A stretch of 16,221 nucleotides of DNA from Euperipatoides rowelli (GCA_003024985.2 PXIH01S0000059.1); one strand, 5' to 3'. Shown: positions 1 through 9,926, numbered from the stretch's first letter. Notes: generated by a model from the sequence alone, not told the origin. A program made the numbers and translations.

Positions 1-65
1 GGGCAACATGAGACTAAGATAGGGCAACCTTATTTGTGCCTTGAGGTTGCCCTGGGGCAACCTAG
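1..65. repeat. GGGCAACCT cluster with inverted copy (hairpin)
   Basis: GGGCAAC occurs at 1-7, GGGCAACCT at 22-30 and 55-63, and the inverted copy AGGTTGCCC at 44-52. The 22-30 and 44-52 copies can form a 9-bp stem with a 13-base loop, and the 44-52 and 55-63 copies can pair around a two-base spacer. The G+C content is far above the neighbourhood. It is probably the edge of a repeat that continues to the left of the window; its type cannot be told. Confidence 0.55.
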
Positions 66-881
66 TAGTTTATAAATTTTTCTACCCCTGGACCAGTATC
101 ATACACTTATTTAACTTGTGAGACATCTAGCAGTTAGTCTTTCAATTAATAGTCCCTATGTTTATATGCAGGAAGCAAGCATCAGTCTTTCTCTGAATCA
201 TGAAACATTAATGTATAATAGTTACTGTATATTTGTATAAAGGCTACATCATAGTCTAGTCTTAAATCTTCTAAAAAAATAAAAGAAATTGATGAATCAT
301 ACTGGCTTAGTTAGGAATTATTGTTTCCATAAATAAGAATAATATACTATATATAATTTTAAAATCAATATTATTCAAGCAAATATTAAAATAAGAAAAT
401 AAATTCATATTTTAAAGTGTCAGGGTAATGTTTATTTTTTAATTAGTAGTATACTAGTAATTAAAATGAAGCAAAGTTTATTTATATTACTGTTGTGAAA
501 ATTATTTCACATTTAAATTTTTTTTGTATATAACTTGGTTTTAAATAATGACATACCGGTACCATAGCCTACTGGAATTTATATGCAAAATTTTAATAAT
601 TTAATAAAATGAATTTTCAAGTATAATTCCAACCACATGTTAAAGTGGAAAAAAAAGTTGAATTTGAGAAAAAAGTTTGATATTTAAGTTATTTTTTAAT
701 GGGATATTCAGGAAAGGAACTGGGAGGGAGGGAGTAACGTGAAATTTTTTTAATATTTTTACAGCGAGTTTTGTGTATTTAATTTATTAAATAATACCAT
801 GAACAATAGGATTTAAGACAGTCCCTTTTCTGACCCAGCCAATTCAAATATGGCATTCTTACTAATGTTTTGCCAGTGGCA

Positions 882-948
882 AAACATTATATAAATACTT
901 TGAACTTAGCAAAAAGGCCGAGAAGCCATTAAACATTATATAAATACT
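882..948. repeat. 18-bp target-site duplication around the U2 fragment
   Basis: Identical copies of AAACATTATATAAATACT lie at 882-899 and 931-948, directly abutting the 31-bp insert. The bases just outside differ (A before the left copy, T before the right copy), so the repeat ends are sharp. Removing one copy and the insert restores a simple AT-rich site. Confidence 0.9.
900..930 (-). pseudogene. 3'-truncated U2 snRNA retropseudogene (first 30 nt)
   Basis: On the minus strand the 31 bases read A followed by ATGGCTTCTCGGCCTTTTTG and CTAAGTTCAA. From memory of U2 this matches U2 nucleotides 1-30 at 27 of 30 positions; the differences are at nucleotides 3, 19 and 26. The copy stops just before the branch-point-recognition GTAGTA of U2. 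It is flanked by a perfect 18-bp direct repeat, AAACATTATATAAATACT, at 882-899 and 931-948, the kind of target-site duplication made by LINE-type reverse transcription. Short U-RNA pseudogenes that keep the 5' end and lose the 3' part are known in mammals and are attributed to self-primed cDNA. It has no gene promoter or full RNA and should be inert. Confidence 0.85.
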
Positions 949-1919
949 AAGTTAAAATGTGTAAAATAAAAGTGCTCCTGAAAATGAGACCCCCCCCCCT
1001 CCCCATGTTTTATTTTAGGCCAAATTTGCCTACCATGCCTAGGAAGGAAAATTGCCCAGGAGGTATTATCACAAATATAATTATTAAGAACACTAACAAA
1101 TAGAATAAATTTTACTGTACATTAAAAAAAATTTAAAACAGAAAATATTTGTCTTTTATTTCCATCAGATTGGAGGGGGAATAATAAATTTAGTTAAATT
1201 TATATATAGTAAGGTATGTAAGTTTTGTGATTGCTTAATAAAATACAATTTGTGGCTTCTTTTGTTCTTTGCAAATTATTTTACAAGTTGGTGATTACTA
1301 GTCACTAAAATGGAAGATAAAAAAAAAAATAAAGCATCTGATGTAAATCATCATTTAATCTTTATGGTATATTATTTATAGTCATGTTGACATTATTAAT
1401 TTATTGATTTTATATTAAAATGACTTTGTAATTATGTGTTATGAACTAACCTAATATTTAGTTGTAAAATATGCTAATTCTTACAGTATAAATTATTTTA
1501 TTTATACACGTGCTATCAACTTTAAAGAATATTTTGAGCATTAGAACATCAAATGTTCTTTTTTTTTAAAAGGTGGCCATCTGGAAATACAGTTTATTAG
1601 GGATTTCAAAATGATAACTATTGATTTAATAGATTTGACCGATTTTAATGATTTAGTTGAGTGCTAATTTATATTTAAACAAACATATTTTTCTCCCACT
1701 TGAATTACTGTTAAATCTGTAATAAAACTTAATTTTATTACAAATATCTCAATCTAATTTTAGAATAAGTTAACTACAGTATGTGCTCATCATGACTATT
1801 TAGTATTTACTAAAAAGATTTAATATTAACGCTTATACTATAAAAACGGAGGCACTATTATTTTATAAATAAATTAGTAATTTTATTCATCATCTTTGCT
1901 TTTAAAAAAAAAATATTTT

Positions 1920-1980
1920 AGCTATGGCCTGTGCTATGGCTCGACCAGGTTCCTGGATCACCAAATTTCAAGCCATTAAA
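1920..1980. other. Unexplained GC-richer patch
   Basis: About 60 bases around 1920-1980 are clearly richer in G+C than their surroundings. They include two CTATGGC words (1921 and 1934), a CCAGG-TT-CCTGG hairpin near 1945 and a 36-codon frame starting at 1924 on the plus strand. No splice donor, TSD or family match is visible. It could be a fragment of an old repeat; I cannot name it. Confidence 0.3.
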
Positions 1981-3202
1981 TGTGTAGTAGATTTAAATAG
2001 TTACAGTATAATAGATTACTTATTTTAATTAAACTGTTAATGACATATGGTACTAACATAGTAATATTTCTTCCAAGGATTTTGTCATTCTCACTTTATG
2101 CCTATTTTTATAACGATTACGATTTGCTCTCCTATGTAGGCTGGAATTATATAACATATTAAATTAGTTTTTTTTTTATTTTAATGTCTAGTATATTAAT
2201 TCAACAAGGGTAGGCTACATGTTCATTATCATATTTTACTAAAAAAATTTTTTTAACTAAGTTATAATATACAGTATGACTAATTTTGGCTATACTGTAC
2301 ATTAAGATTAATTGTCAGCCTTTCTTGTTTTTTCCGAGATACTGTAGTTATAAATTTGAGTGTGGGTATGGGTCGGGGGAAGAGATTTATAGTATGTGGT
2401 GTTTTAGAAAATTAATGAAGTACAATTAATTAGTAGCTTTTAAGTCTATAATAGTAGTAGTAAATTGTCCAATACTCTATTTTTAATATGTCCTATGAAG
2501 TGTCACCACCCTCTTCAGACACTAGCTTGATTCTAGTGATTAAATTTTCTCTTTTAGCTAAAAAACCTTCATCATAATTGAATCCTAATGGCAATAACAA
2601 CACTTTTGTCAACCTCAAATATATTTCAAGCCCAATTTGTTTTTTTTATACCAGATAAAATTTAATATCTTCAAGACTTTTCTAATTATGTCACAGTGCT
2701 TGTGTACCCAAGTAATACACTTTTAGCTCATTTTGAAGTAGATTATCTTAGAATTTGATGAATTGGTTCATCAGTGTCAATCAGTGTTAAATTGAAAATA
2801 TTGTGGCAAAAACCATCAGTTAAAGTTTTCCATTAATTCAAAGTATGTTAAATTAGAATATGTCATATACAGTATGGTGTAATCAAAATTAAACACGTCG
2901 TTTTATAAAAAGCTAAAAGCAGCTAGGTGGTCAAATCAAGTTTCCGCTCTTATTACTTGATTCCAAGTTACAATCTAATTATTAACCCATCATATGCTGA
3001 ATGATGTAACCTGGGGTATAATTAAACTGTAACATTAAATTAACTTGGCAAGGAAGTAATTAGGCTATTAACAATTGTCTCTTTGGTTATCTTTTAGGTC
3101 ATTTTATAAACACATGGGTTTTGATAAAAGAATACAAATTATACATACAGTAGGTACATTAACATTAATCATAACAAGATTTACACACAAAAATTAAGTT
3201 AC

Positions 3203-4411
3203 CTTTTTTCTTTTCTTCAGGTGAACCTATATCATTCAACCTCAGAGCTGGATCATGGTTTGGAATCCTTAAAGGGCTAGAAGTCTCATCAATTAAGACC
3301 TCATCATCATTAAGTAAGTCATCATTTATTTCCTGATTATCATCTCCATCGACTATTTTTTCATCATCATCAGCCAATAATGATGCCTCCAGTTCAGCAG
3401 TTGCTACACCTAAATTACCTTCAGAACTAGTATTTTTTACAGAGTCATTTTCAGTTTGATCACAGCTATCACCTACTTTTTCAGCAGTATCAGAATGTTC
3501 TCCATTTTGTTCTATATGAACAGAGTCCAATTTTTCACTTTCGTCTGAACATTTTTTAGCTACTGTTTTTCCTTGCAATCCTACTTTGCTGATTGCATTC
3601 ATAATAAGTCCCTGTAGATCTTTCCTTTTTTCATCATCAAATAATGGTTTTGGCACAATGCTGGAAATTGATTTAGGAGATCCATTAGTTGTGTCATTTT
3701 GAGAATCACTATTGGACTTGGGATCACGTGTACTTTCCATTGTACAACGTTTTTCTATATTATCCTGTTCAGTTTCAGAGTCAGATAACTCAACTATGAT
3801 GTCTACGGAATCAATCATTAAGTTTTTTCCATGGGAATCGATGCTTCCATTAATATTATTAGAAACTTTCTTTCTTTCCTGCATTGCATTTACTTTCTCC
3901 TGCAGTTTGGATATCTCCTCGGCCTGCAACTGTGCAATCCTTGCCGGATTGACAGATTTTCTAGCAGAAAGAAAAAGATTTGTTTTTGAATCTGGACTGC
4001 TTGGTATATTTCCTATGCTGTTTGTCAAGGTTTCAAGCCTCTGAATTTGGTTATCATTCCAATGATTTTGGAGAGATGAGATCATACTTGACTCTCCACC
4101 AGACTCGGACACCCGTTTTTGATTAGAATCTTTAGTCCACTTTGTTCTATCATTAAAAATGCTAAAGATATTGCTATTGTGACTGGAAAGTTCAGTAGGA
4201 CTATCAACAGTTTCACTGTCTTTTTTACTTGGAGAACTTTCTGTAGATTTGTTAACATTGACAGCTTTAAGGGAAAAAGAATCTTCAATTTTAATGATAG
4301 GATTAGTCCAACATCGTTCTTTGTCATTAATGTCAGAAAAGTTAGTTCCTTTCATTAAACATTGTGGTAGTTTGGTAGTAGACTTGCGGGCTGTACGAGG
4401 AGCGACTTTAA
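3203..4411 (-). CDS. Large second exon: Ser/acidic, low-complexity protein with two ARKS motifs, a SIM and a coiled coil
   Basis: The exon starts after TTTTTATTTTTAG (AG at 4413-4412) and ends at AAAAAAG|GTAACT (cut between 3203 and 3202). It is 1,209 bases and supplies residues 11-413 of the joined model. Reading through the donor would add only twelve residues before a stop. Internal in-frame Met codons exist (e.g. at 4355), but the open frame runs back to the acceptor. Features by model residue: TARKST at 17-22, identical to H3 residues 6-11; SARKSV at 159-164; a short coiled coil at about 164-192 with I/L/V/M heptads; a SUMO-interaction motif VDIIVELSDSETE at 213-225; an RxxLxxL possible destruction box at 273-279; and an Asp-rich stretch at about 357-386. 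Six Ser-Pro sites lie at 70, 81, 149, 255, 389 and 407. No folded domain, signal peptide or membrane segment is visible. Motif content suggests a nuclear, chromatin- or cell-cycle-linked scaffold. I do not recognise the family, and the C-terminal part lies outside the window. Confidence 0.85.
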
Positions 4412-5817
4412 CTAAAAATAAAAAATAAAGTATAACAAGCAGAAAATGGAGACAAAGTTAATCACTATTTTTTTTTAAATTATTATTTAAGTAACAACCA
4501 TTTTTTTTTTACAACTACGGCTAACACAAAACAATTTGAAAGGAAAAATATCAAAAGTACAAATAATATATAAATTTCAATAATCACAGAGTTGGATAGT
4601 ATTATATTTGGAATATTTGCATTTCAAATAGACTTACGGTCTTCATTGAAATATTAATTCTTAAAGTTTTGTTTAAACCAAGTTTTTGTGGATATTACCA
4701 AACTGAAATACTATAGTGATGGAATATATAGTATTTCTCAAAGTGAAATAAAGGAATGCAAAAGAATTTTAAAAAGTCAGCATCAGATCAATTTTTACAG
4801 TGTTACTTTTTTTTTAATGCAAAATTTGCTTATGTAAAGAATTTCTTCAGGGGTTTAAAGAGTGTCTGGCTAATCTTGTTCAGCCTTTAAATGCTATTTA
4901 CTTATTTTCCAATTATACTTGATTGAAAGGACATTTTTCTCATTATGAAGCACGGAATTAAAAGAATTTATAAATAAAAATATTAATTAATCTAAGCTAT
5001 TTCAGAAATCTACATTTTATCAATCAATCTAAAATGATCTAATAATATAATGAAACATTTATCTTGCTGTAAAGTACATACAGTAAATGCATTTGAAAAA
5101 CCAATATCTATATAGCCTAAGAAAAAACATTTAGAATACACCCATGAGTAGCCTACATCAGCTCAAGTCACTAAACCCAAAATTAAATTTCTCAATGTAC
5201 CTTTCATTAAAATAATTTATTAGCAACTCAGCAAACTGGTGTTTCTGTGTGTTGTTGGACATTTTTAAAAAAGTCCACTAAAAACTTTATCAGCATTTAA
5301 AATCAAAAAAAAAATGTGGTTGATTTTAGCATGTACAACCCAGAAGAAAATAACTGTCGCTTCTATTGTTATATTTTATATTACCACTAAATACAGGTAA
5401 ATTTTAATAAATCCCTAAACAACTATCAAATGTAAACACTTATAGTTGGCCATCAAACTCTGGTGCACCTTTAAGTCCAAAATTAACCAATGGCCTATGA
5501 CAATGATTATGATTGAAATGGTTAGCAGCCTTAGTTTTTTATTTACAGTTCTAACCTTCATCTGAACATGTACTCTAACTCCTACTACCTAATAAACAAC
5601 TATGCTCAATCCTATGATAATCAAGAGGTGCAATAAACTTTTTTTTTTTTGATAATTTTTACACAACTTCTGTCAGCCAAACCATTAACCAATCAACGGC
5701 TGTTTCAAGATTAAATGGTGCTATTAGTTTGATAAGCAGATGCTATCACATAAATTTTCCCTTTTTCAAGTTTTATCTTACCCATTGAATCTATCAATGT
5801 AGTTCAAGTCTACAGTC

Positions 5818-5851
5818 AGGGCGGCTAGATGATGATTGCCATCTGCGCCCT
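5818..5851. other. GC-rich imperfect hairpin
   Basis: AGGGCGGCTAGATG (5818-5831) pairs with CATCTGCGCCCT (5840-5851): a 12-bp stem with a two-base bulge and an 8-base loop. In a region near 75% A+T, such a G+C-rich stem is unusual. On the minus strand a GGGTAAGAT donor-like site lies about 35 bases further on (near 5780), so an exon relic is an alternative, but no acceptor with an open frame is evident. It is too short for a typical miRNA precursor. Confidence 0.45.
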
Positions 5852-6049
5852 ACCTCTATTCATGTTTTTTTTTTTTTACAGGGTAAGGTTATTCTAACAT
5901 ACTGTAAGACGTTTTTAGATTGCAGGTTTTTTTGGCAAATGATTATAATTGGAGAACACACATTGAAATTTTTGACAGACACCTAATTTACTTGATTTTA
6001 TTTCAGATTTTAATTATTGCCTGTCATTTCAAAGATATCAAATTCTTAA

Positions 6050-7180
6050 GAACTTTTATAAAAGGAGGAAAGCAATGTTTCTATTGAAATTGACTTCTTG
6101 TGTAACGTGTGTCAGGGGATAGGGAGATTTGTGAACATAGTGAAGATCTGTCAATACCAAAACCACCATTCCGATCCATCACTTTAACAAAGTTTTTCAT
6201 TAGGACAAGTTTTACTGTATATGGAGTGGAAGTTAAGTTAATGTTTATAGGATTAACCAAAAGCTGATTTAGCACATTTTTCACTCCAGGAATAATGGAC
6301 TCCAGTTTTGGCCATTGTTTGACAGAGTAGTATTTAGTTATCTCTGCTGTCCCATTCACAATCACAGAGAAAGCAACAATACTTAGTATATCCAAGCTGC
6401 AAAGCCTAACAACATAACGATAATCTTCTATCATCACATATATTCCATAAATATTTCTCATATTTAATATTTGTCAGCAGTAATCTCATAGGATTTCTTA
6501 AGGTGTGTAGCATATGCCAATGGAACTGTGGGTACAGGTATTGTTATGGAGTAGCACAGTTTTCAAACTCAGTTTTGATGATCTTTAAGAGCCTCCAATG
6601 AGAGAATCCACATTATTACAGAATATTAAGTTAACATGAGAAAATAAATTACCCAGATCTTCCTGGCTACGACGATTAAAAACTTACTTTGGTTCCTTTC
6701 TCAAGGAGATTCCATCCCTTTAATCTAGAAGCCAAAAGTTCTATCTGGTTTTTGATAAATTAAGATCACAAGATAGGTCATTAAAATTCCCTTTGTGTTA
6801 CTCGTATGATCGTATCGGTCAGTAAAACTGTCGGCCCCGCGAGGGTAACCAACTCCCGACTAATTAAAATTCCCTTAAATGGGTAACAATTGATGAAATG
6901 TTGGCTTCAAATGTGAGATCATTGTCTACTTTGTCTTGCCAAGCCTCAACATCCTGATCATTTACTGATTCATCTTCTTCAGAGATCCAATTCTCTGGTG
7001 GTTTTGGTATTAACAGCTCTTCACTATGTTGAACAAACCTTAAAGCTGATGGCAGGTTTGGATAATTCACAGTATGTTTTGATTTTGCCGAGATACTTGA
7101 AATGTTTGTTTGTTTAAACAAAAATATAAATCTATCAAATGATCTTTGCAGTTTTTTTGTAAAACGAGGATGCTTAATTT
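6050..7180 (-). pseudogene. Decayed copy of a multi-copy invertebrate (probably transposon-linked) protein
   Basis: Read right to left, conserved blocks appear in the correct order but in changing frames. They are: YPNLPSALRF with HSEELLIPKPPENW (about 7067-6987); an acidic linker; NDLSCDLNLSK (to 6750); then, after a shift in an A5 run, ELLASRLKGWNLL; then QEDLGNLFS and FCNNVDSLIGG; SLKTVLLHN; PLAYATHLKKSYE; YLWNICDD; LGYTKYCCFLCDCEWDSR (6396-6343); WPKLESIIPGVKNV (about 6320); and VKLVLMKNFVKVMD (about 6210). These correspond to a protein I recall in many near-identical copies in invertebrate, especially arthropod, genomes, with blocks DSSK-SLKAVLLHNGN, GYTKYCCFLC-WDSR and LHIKLGLMK-FVKA. 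At least five frame changes and several stops make it dead. Its function is not known to me; its copy number suggests a mobile-element origin. The open frames at 6864-7121 and 6081-6461 are pieces of it. Its ends are approximate. Confidence 0.8.
6794..6862. mobile_element. 69-bp structured insertion with 14-bp target-site duplication
   Basis: ATTAAAATTCCCTT occurs at 6780-6793 and 6863-6876, flanking 69 bp of much higher G+C. Removing one copy and the insert restores the pseudogene reading (minus strand, GNFNDLSCDLNLSK), so this is a true insertion into the older element. The insert holds a perfect CAGT-AAA-ACTG hairpin at 6820-6830. A larger stem can form between GTTACTCG (6797-6804) and CGAGGGTAAC (6840-6849) with a two-base bulge. 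The TSD length fits LINE-driven retroposition of a small RNA or short SINE. Box A/B-like words are only weakly present on the minus strand, no A tail is seen, and I do not recognise the source RNA. Confidence 0.75.
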
Positions 7181-9261
7181 TGCTGTAATTTATTAGTAAA
7201 AAATTTTATCTAAGATTTTGGAATGTTAGAGTTAAAGGCGAGTGGTGTATAAGGAGCCAATAATATTTTTCAGTTTACAATTTCTTAAAATGGAAAAATT
7301 TCATTAACTTTTATCTGCATCAACTAGTCTGCATGGGTATATTTTTTGTACTTAAAGTACAAGTGCAAGTAATAAAAGACTAGATAAAGCTTCAACACAA
7401 TTTTAAATATAACTTAGTAAAGAGTGGGTAGCATTTAAATTTTAAACAAAAAAAAAATTATTTTAGATCTATGGTAATATGGGATTTAATATACCTGTCA
7501 ATTCCTCCAAGTTTTCCTAATCTACAATTTTCATATACAGTACTGTATGTCTTCTAAAAATGATCAATAACGGAATTGACAATCATCTTTTCATCAGATT
7601 TCATTCCATTAATTACAAAATCGTTTAATATATCACTTTGCTATTTTTAGTTTAGAATATTTTCTATTTTCATCAACCCTCCTTTTTTTTTTTAGATAAT
7701 TTTGGGCCACTTTTTATTTTGTTTTAAATTTTACTATATAGATCTGAGTGCTGTTTGGGTCGATATCATCATCTTTATATATTCTGAACCACGGATATTT
7801 AACATGATCTATTTCTTGTGTTGTACAAGGGTAACTTTCTGCCAAGTTTTAGAAATTGGAATAAAATGATTCCTAGTAGCCAGGAAGAGGGAGAAGAATG
7901 TTTAAATCTAAAAAATTTAATAATGGGGAGGGCACGGGATTAAATTTTGAAAATTTTTACAATAGGGGAAAGAAAAATTTAATGGCCTAATATGGTGTGA
8001 AAGTTTTGTGACAATTTAAAAATATACTCCCATTTGCTCATTTAAAATTTCATTTAATCTCATTTTAAAAGCCTATTACTGATAGGCATAATTTATAAGA
8101 TACCGGTAATGGGTCATATCTACTGTACATCAAAATAATAATATAAGGTCTATTTAAACAACTACTAATAAAAAGGAAATTAAGGTGTAAACATAAAAGG
8201 AAGTCTATGATGTGGTTGCTGAAAATTTCTTCTGGTATCTTTAAAGATTTTAAAATTTTACTGTTTAAAAAAAAGTTAAAAAAAAAGCAATAAAATAGCA
8301 ACAAAGTTTGAGTAGATATTTTTGATTTGTCTAGAAATGTGTCCAAGTTTGAGCCAAACTGATAACAGTGTTAAAATTCCAGCGTAAATAATTAGGTAGA
8401 GTTAGAAAATTAGTCTTCCCGACAGCCTGAGGCTTTTAAATTTTAGTTGCAGGCAACTATATTTTAGCTAATTTAGGACTACCTAATAATTTCCACATTT
8501 AATTTATTTATGTTTAAATAAATAAAAATAAAGAAACTATTCAAAACTCACTTTTTGCTTAAATTAACTCTTTAAAATAATCTACTAAATTTGGGGCTGA
8601 AATCCCTAATTTTAGGGCTACAACATTTTTTTTTATACAGGTTACCCTTTGGGAAAGTATGAAATATTGTGAATTTTCTAACAGTGGCTAGGCACAATTC
8701 TTTTCCATTTTCAACAAATATTTTTTACAACTTAGTGTAACAATCAGTATTTGAATTTTTCCGAACATGTCTCTTGAAATTTAAAATGAGACTTTTTTTT
8801 TTGGTGCATTCATTTCAAAGATTTTGCTGCCTACTAAAAAAAAATGGCTGCTCTCTCCAAAAAATGAGAAATATAGAAAAAAAGAGTATTAAATTCAGTT
8901 GCTTTAAAGTTTTTAAACTAGTCTCAAATAATCTTTCTAGATACCACTTTTTTTTTTTGTGAAGGAGAGCGGAGGATGGCAATTTCTATACGAATGACAA
9001 ATGCATTTTTAAATTATAGAAATTAAGTAATTTGGCAATATTTTTAAAACTTGCACAATGATTATTCTGTCCAATAGGGAAATGCAATTAAATTATCACA
9101 TATTTAAAGTCCTATTATTTCTTTTGGAGCATTTAAGATTTTATACAATGTTTAGTCATATTAAATTTCAAATGGGTTAGTAAAAACAACAACAAAATGT
9201 AATTGTGTAAACAGTAAAAAAAAAAAAAATAGAATATACCTGTTGTGTTCTATTTTCTGAT

Positions 9262-9303
9262 AAAATTTTACCTGAAAAAGTAAAAAAAAAAAAAAAAAAA
9301 AAG
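9262..9303 (-). promoter_or_regulatory. Candidate recursive splice site (ratchet point) in the large intron
   Basis: On the minus strand a run of 21 T is followed by ACTTTTTCAG|GTAAAATTTTA, with AG at 9273-9272 and GT at 9271-9270. A strong polypyrimidine tract and acceptor are fused directly to a donor, the zero-length-exon layout of recursive splicing known from Drosophila long introns. It lies near the middle of the intron, dividing it into about 4.29 kb and 4.86 kb. The donor half (GTAAAA) is weaker than GTAAGT. In AT-rich DNA such a juxtaposition can arise by chance. Confidence 0.35.
9282..9302. repeat. Poly(A) run of 21
   Basis: This is an uninterrupted run of 21 A on the plus strand, the longest homopolymer seen in the window. 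On the minus strand it serves as the pyrimidine tract of the candidate recursive splice site. No gene copy or TSD marking it as a retroposon tail is evident beside it. Confidence 0.9.
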
Positions 9304-9926
9304 TTGCAGATTGCAAATTGACTAGTTTTTTTTAGTTTTTTTATTTTTTAAAAATATTGCAATTTTAAGAATTATTATTGAATGGTTAAACAAAATATAA
9401 ACAAAATTATTTGTAATTGATTGTCTACCAGTTTCAAAATGTATTATTTGCAACTGCATGGCTTTTTTTTTTGTTTTGTTTTGTAAAGAGAATTTACATG
9501 ATTTAAAATTCTTCAAAAATAGATTTGGTTTAAATTAATGGTTATCAAGGTGATCATTTAAGGTAGTTTAACTTTTGCTATTTTAAAAATCTATAATTCT
9601 AGATAATTCATGTATAAGAATTAAGAAAAAGATCTAAAAATATGCAAATTTAAATTGTTTCCTATTGATATATAGAATGACCATGCACAATAAATATTTG
9701 GTTTTATATTAGGCTACTACAACTTCTTTTTTTTTTTAATTTCAGGGGTGTGTTTGTGCACTGTCTTATTTTTTAGACTTTCTTCAATGTAGGGTGTGAC
9801 ATTTCTTTATATTTTTTACTGTATAGAGAATATATGTTGTATTTGAAAAATTCACTTCCTAACTTTAGAAATGCCTTTAAATTTCACATAAATGCGGTTT
9901 AAGGCAAGAATTACAAATTACCAGAT

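Larger units (their letters stand above)
1..3202 (-). other. Downstream intron of the minus-strand gene (incomplete)
   Basis: This stretch starts at the GTAACT donor after the large exon and runs off the left edge. It is AT-rich, with frequent stops in all frames and many homopolymer runs, including ten C at 990-999. I see no convincing further exon. It holds the U2 fragment near 900, the repeated GGGCAAC words at the left edge and a short GC-richer patch at about 1920-1980, all listed separately. The next exon would have to start in phase 1, that is with two bases completing a codon begun by G. Confidence 0.6.

Noticed and set aside
1543-1559. AGAACATCAAATGTTCT, resembling a steroid-receptor response element
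   Set aside because: The half-sites AGAACA and TGTTCT are separated by five bases, not the three needed for the canonical element; this is probably chance in AT-rich DNA.
3712-4358. Overlapping frames of 79-110 codons on both strands within the large exon
   Set aside because: They lie across from or beside the clearly coding minus-strand exon in other frames and have no splice or start support; they are shadows of it.
4632-4660. Minus-strand GTAAGT-like donor near 4635
   Set aside because: No acceptor with an in-phase open frame lies upstream, and using it would not fit the two-exon model.
5257-5278. Palindrome TGGAC...GTCCA around an A/T run
   Set aside because: The stem is mostly poly-T against poly-A, which is common here; no TSD or family match.
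5868-5888. Plus-strand poly-T tract with ACAGGGTAAGG, looking like a recursive splice site
   Set aside because: The acceptor and donor are offset by one G, and it is on the strand opposite to the only supported gene.
8065-9516. Several frames of 62-93 codons between 8.0 and 9.5 kb
   Set aside because: The translations are dominated by F, K, L and N from A/T runs, with no motif, splice site or composition change.
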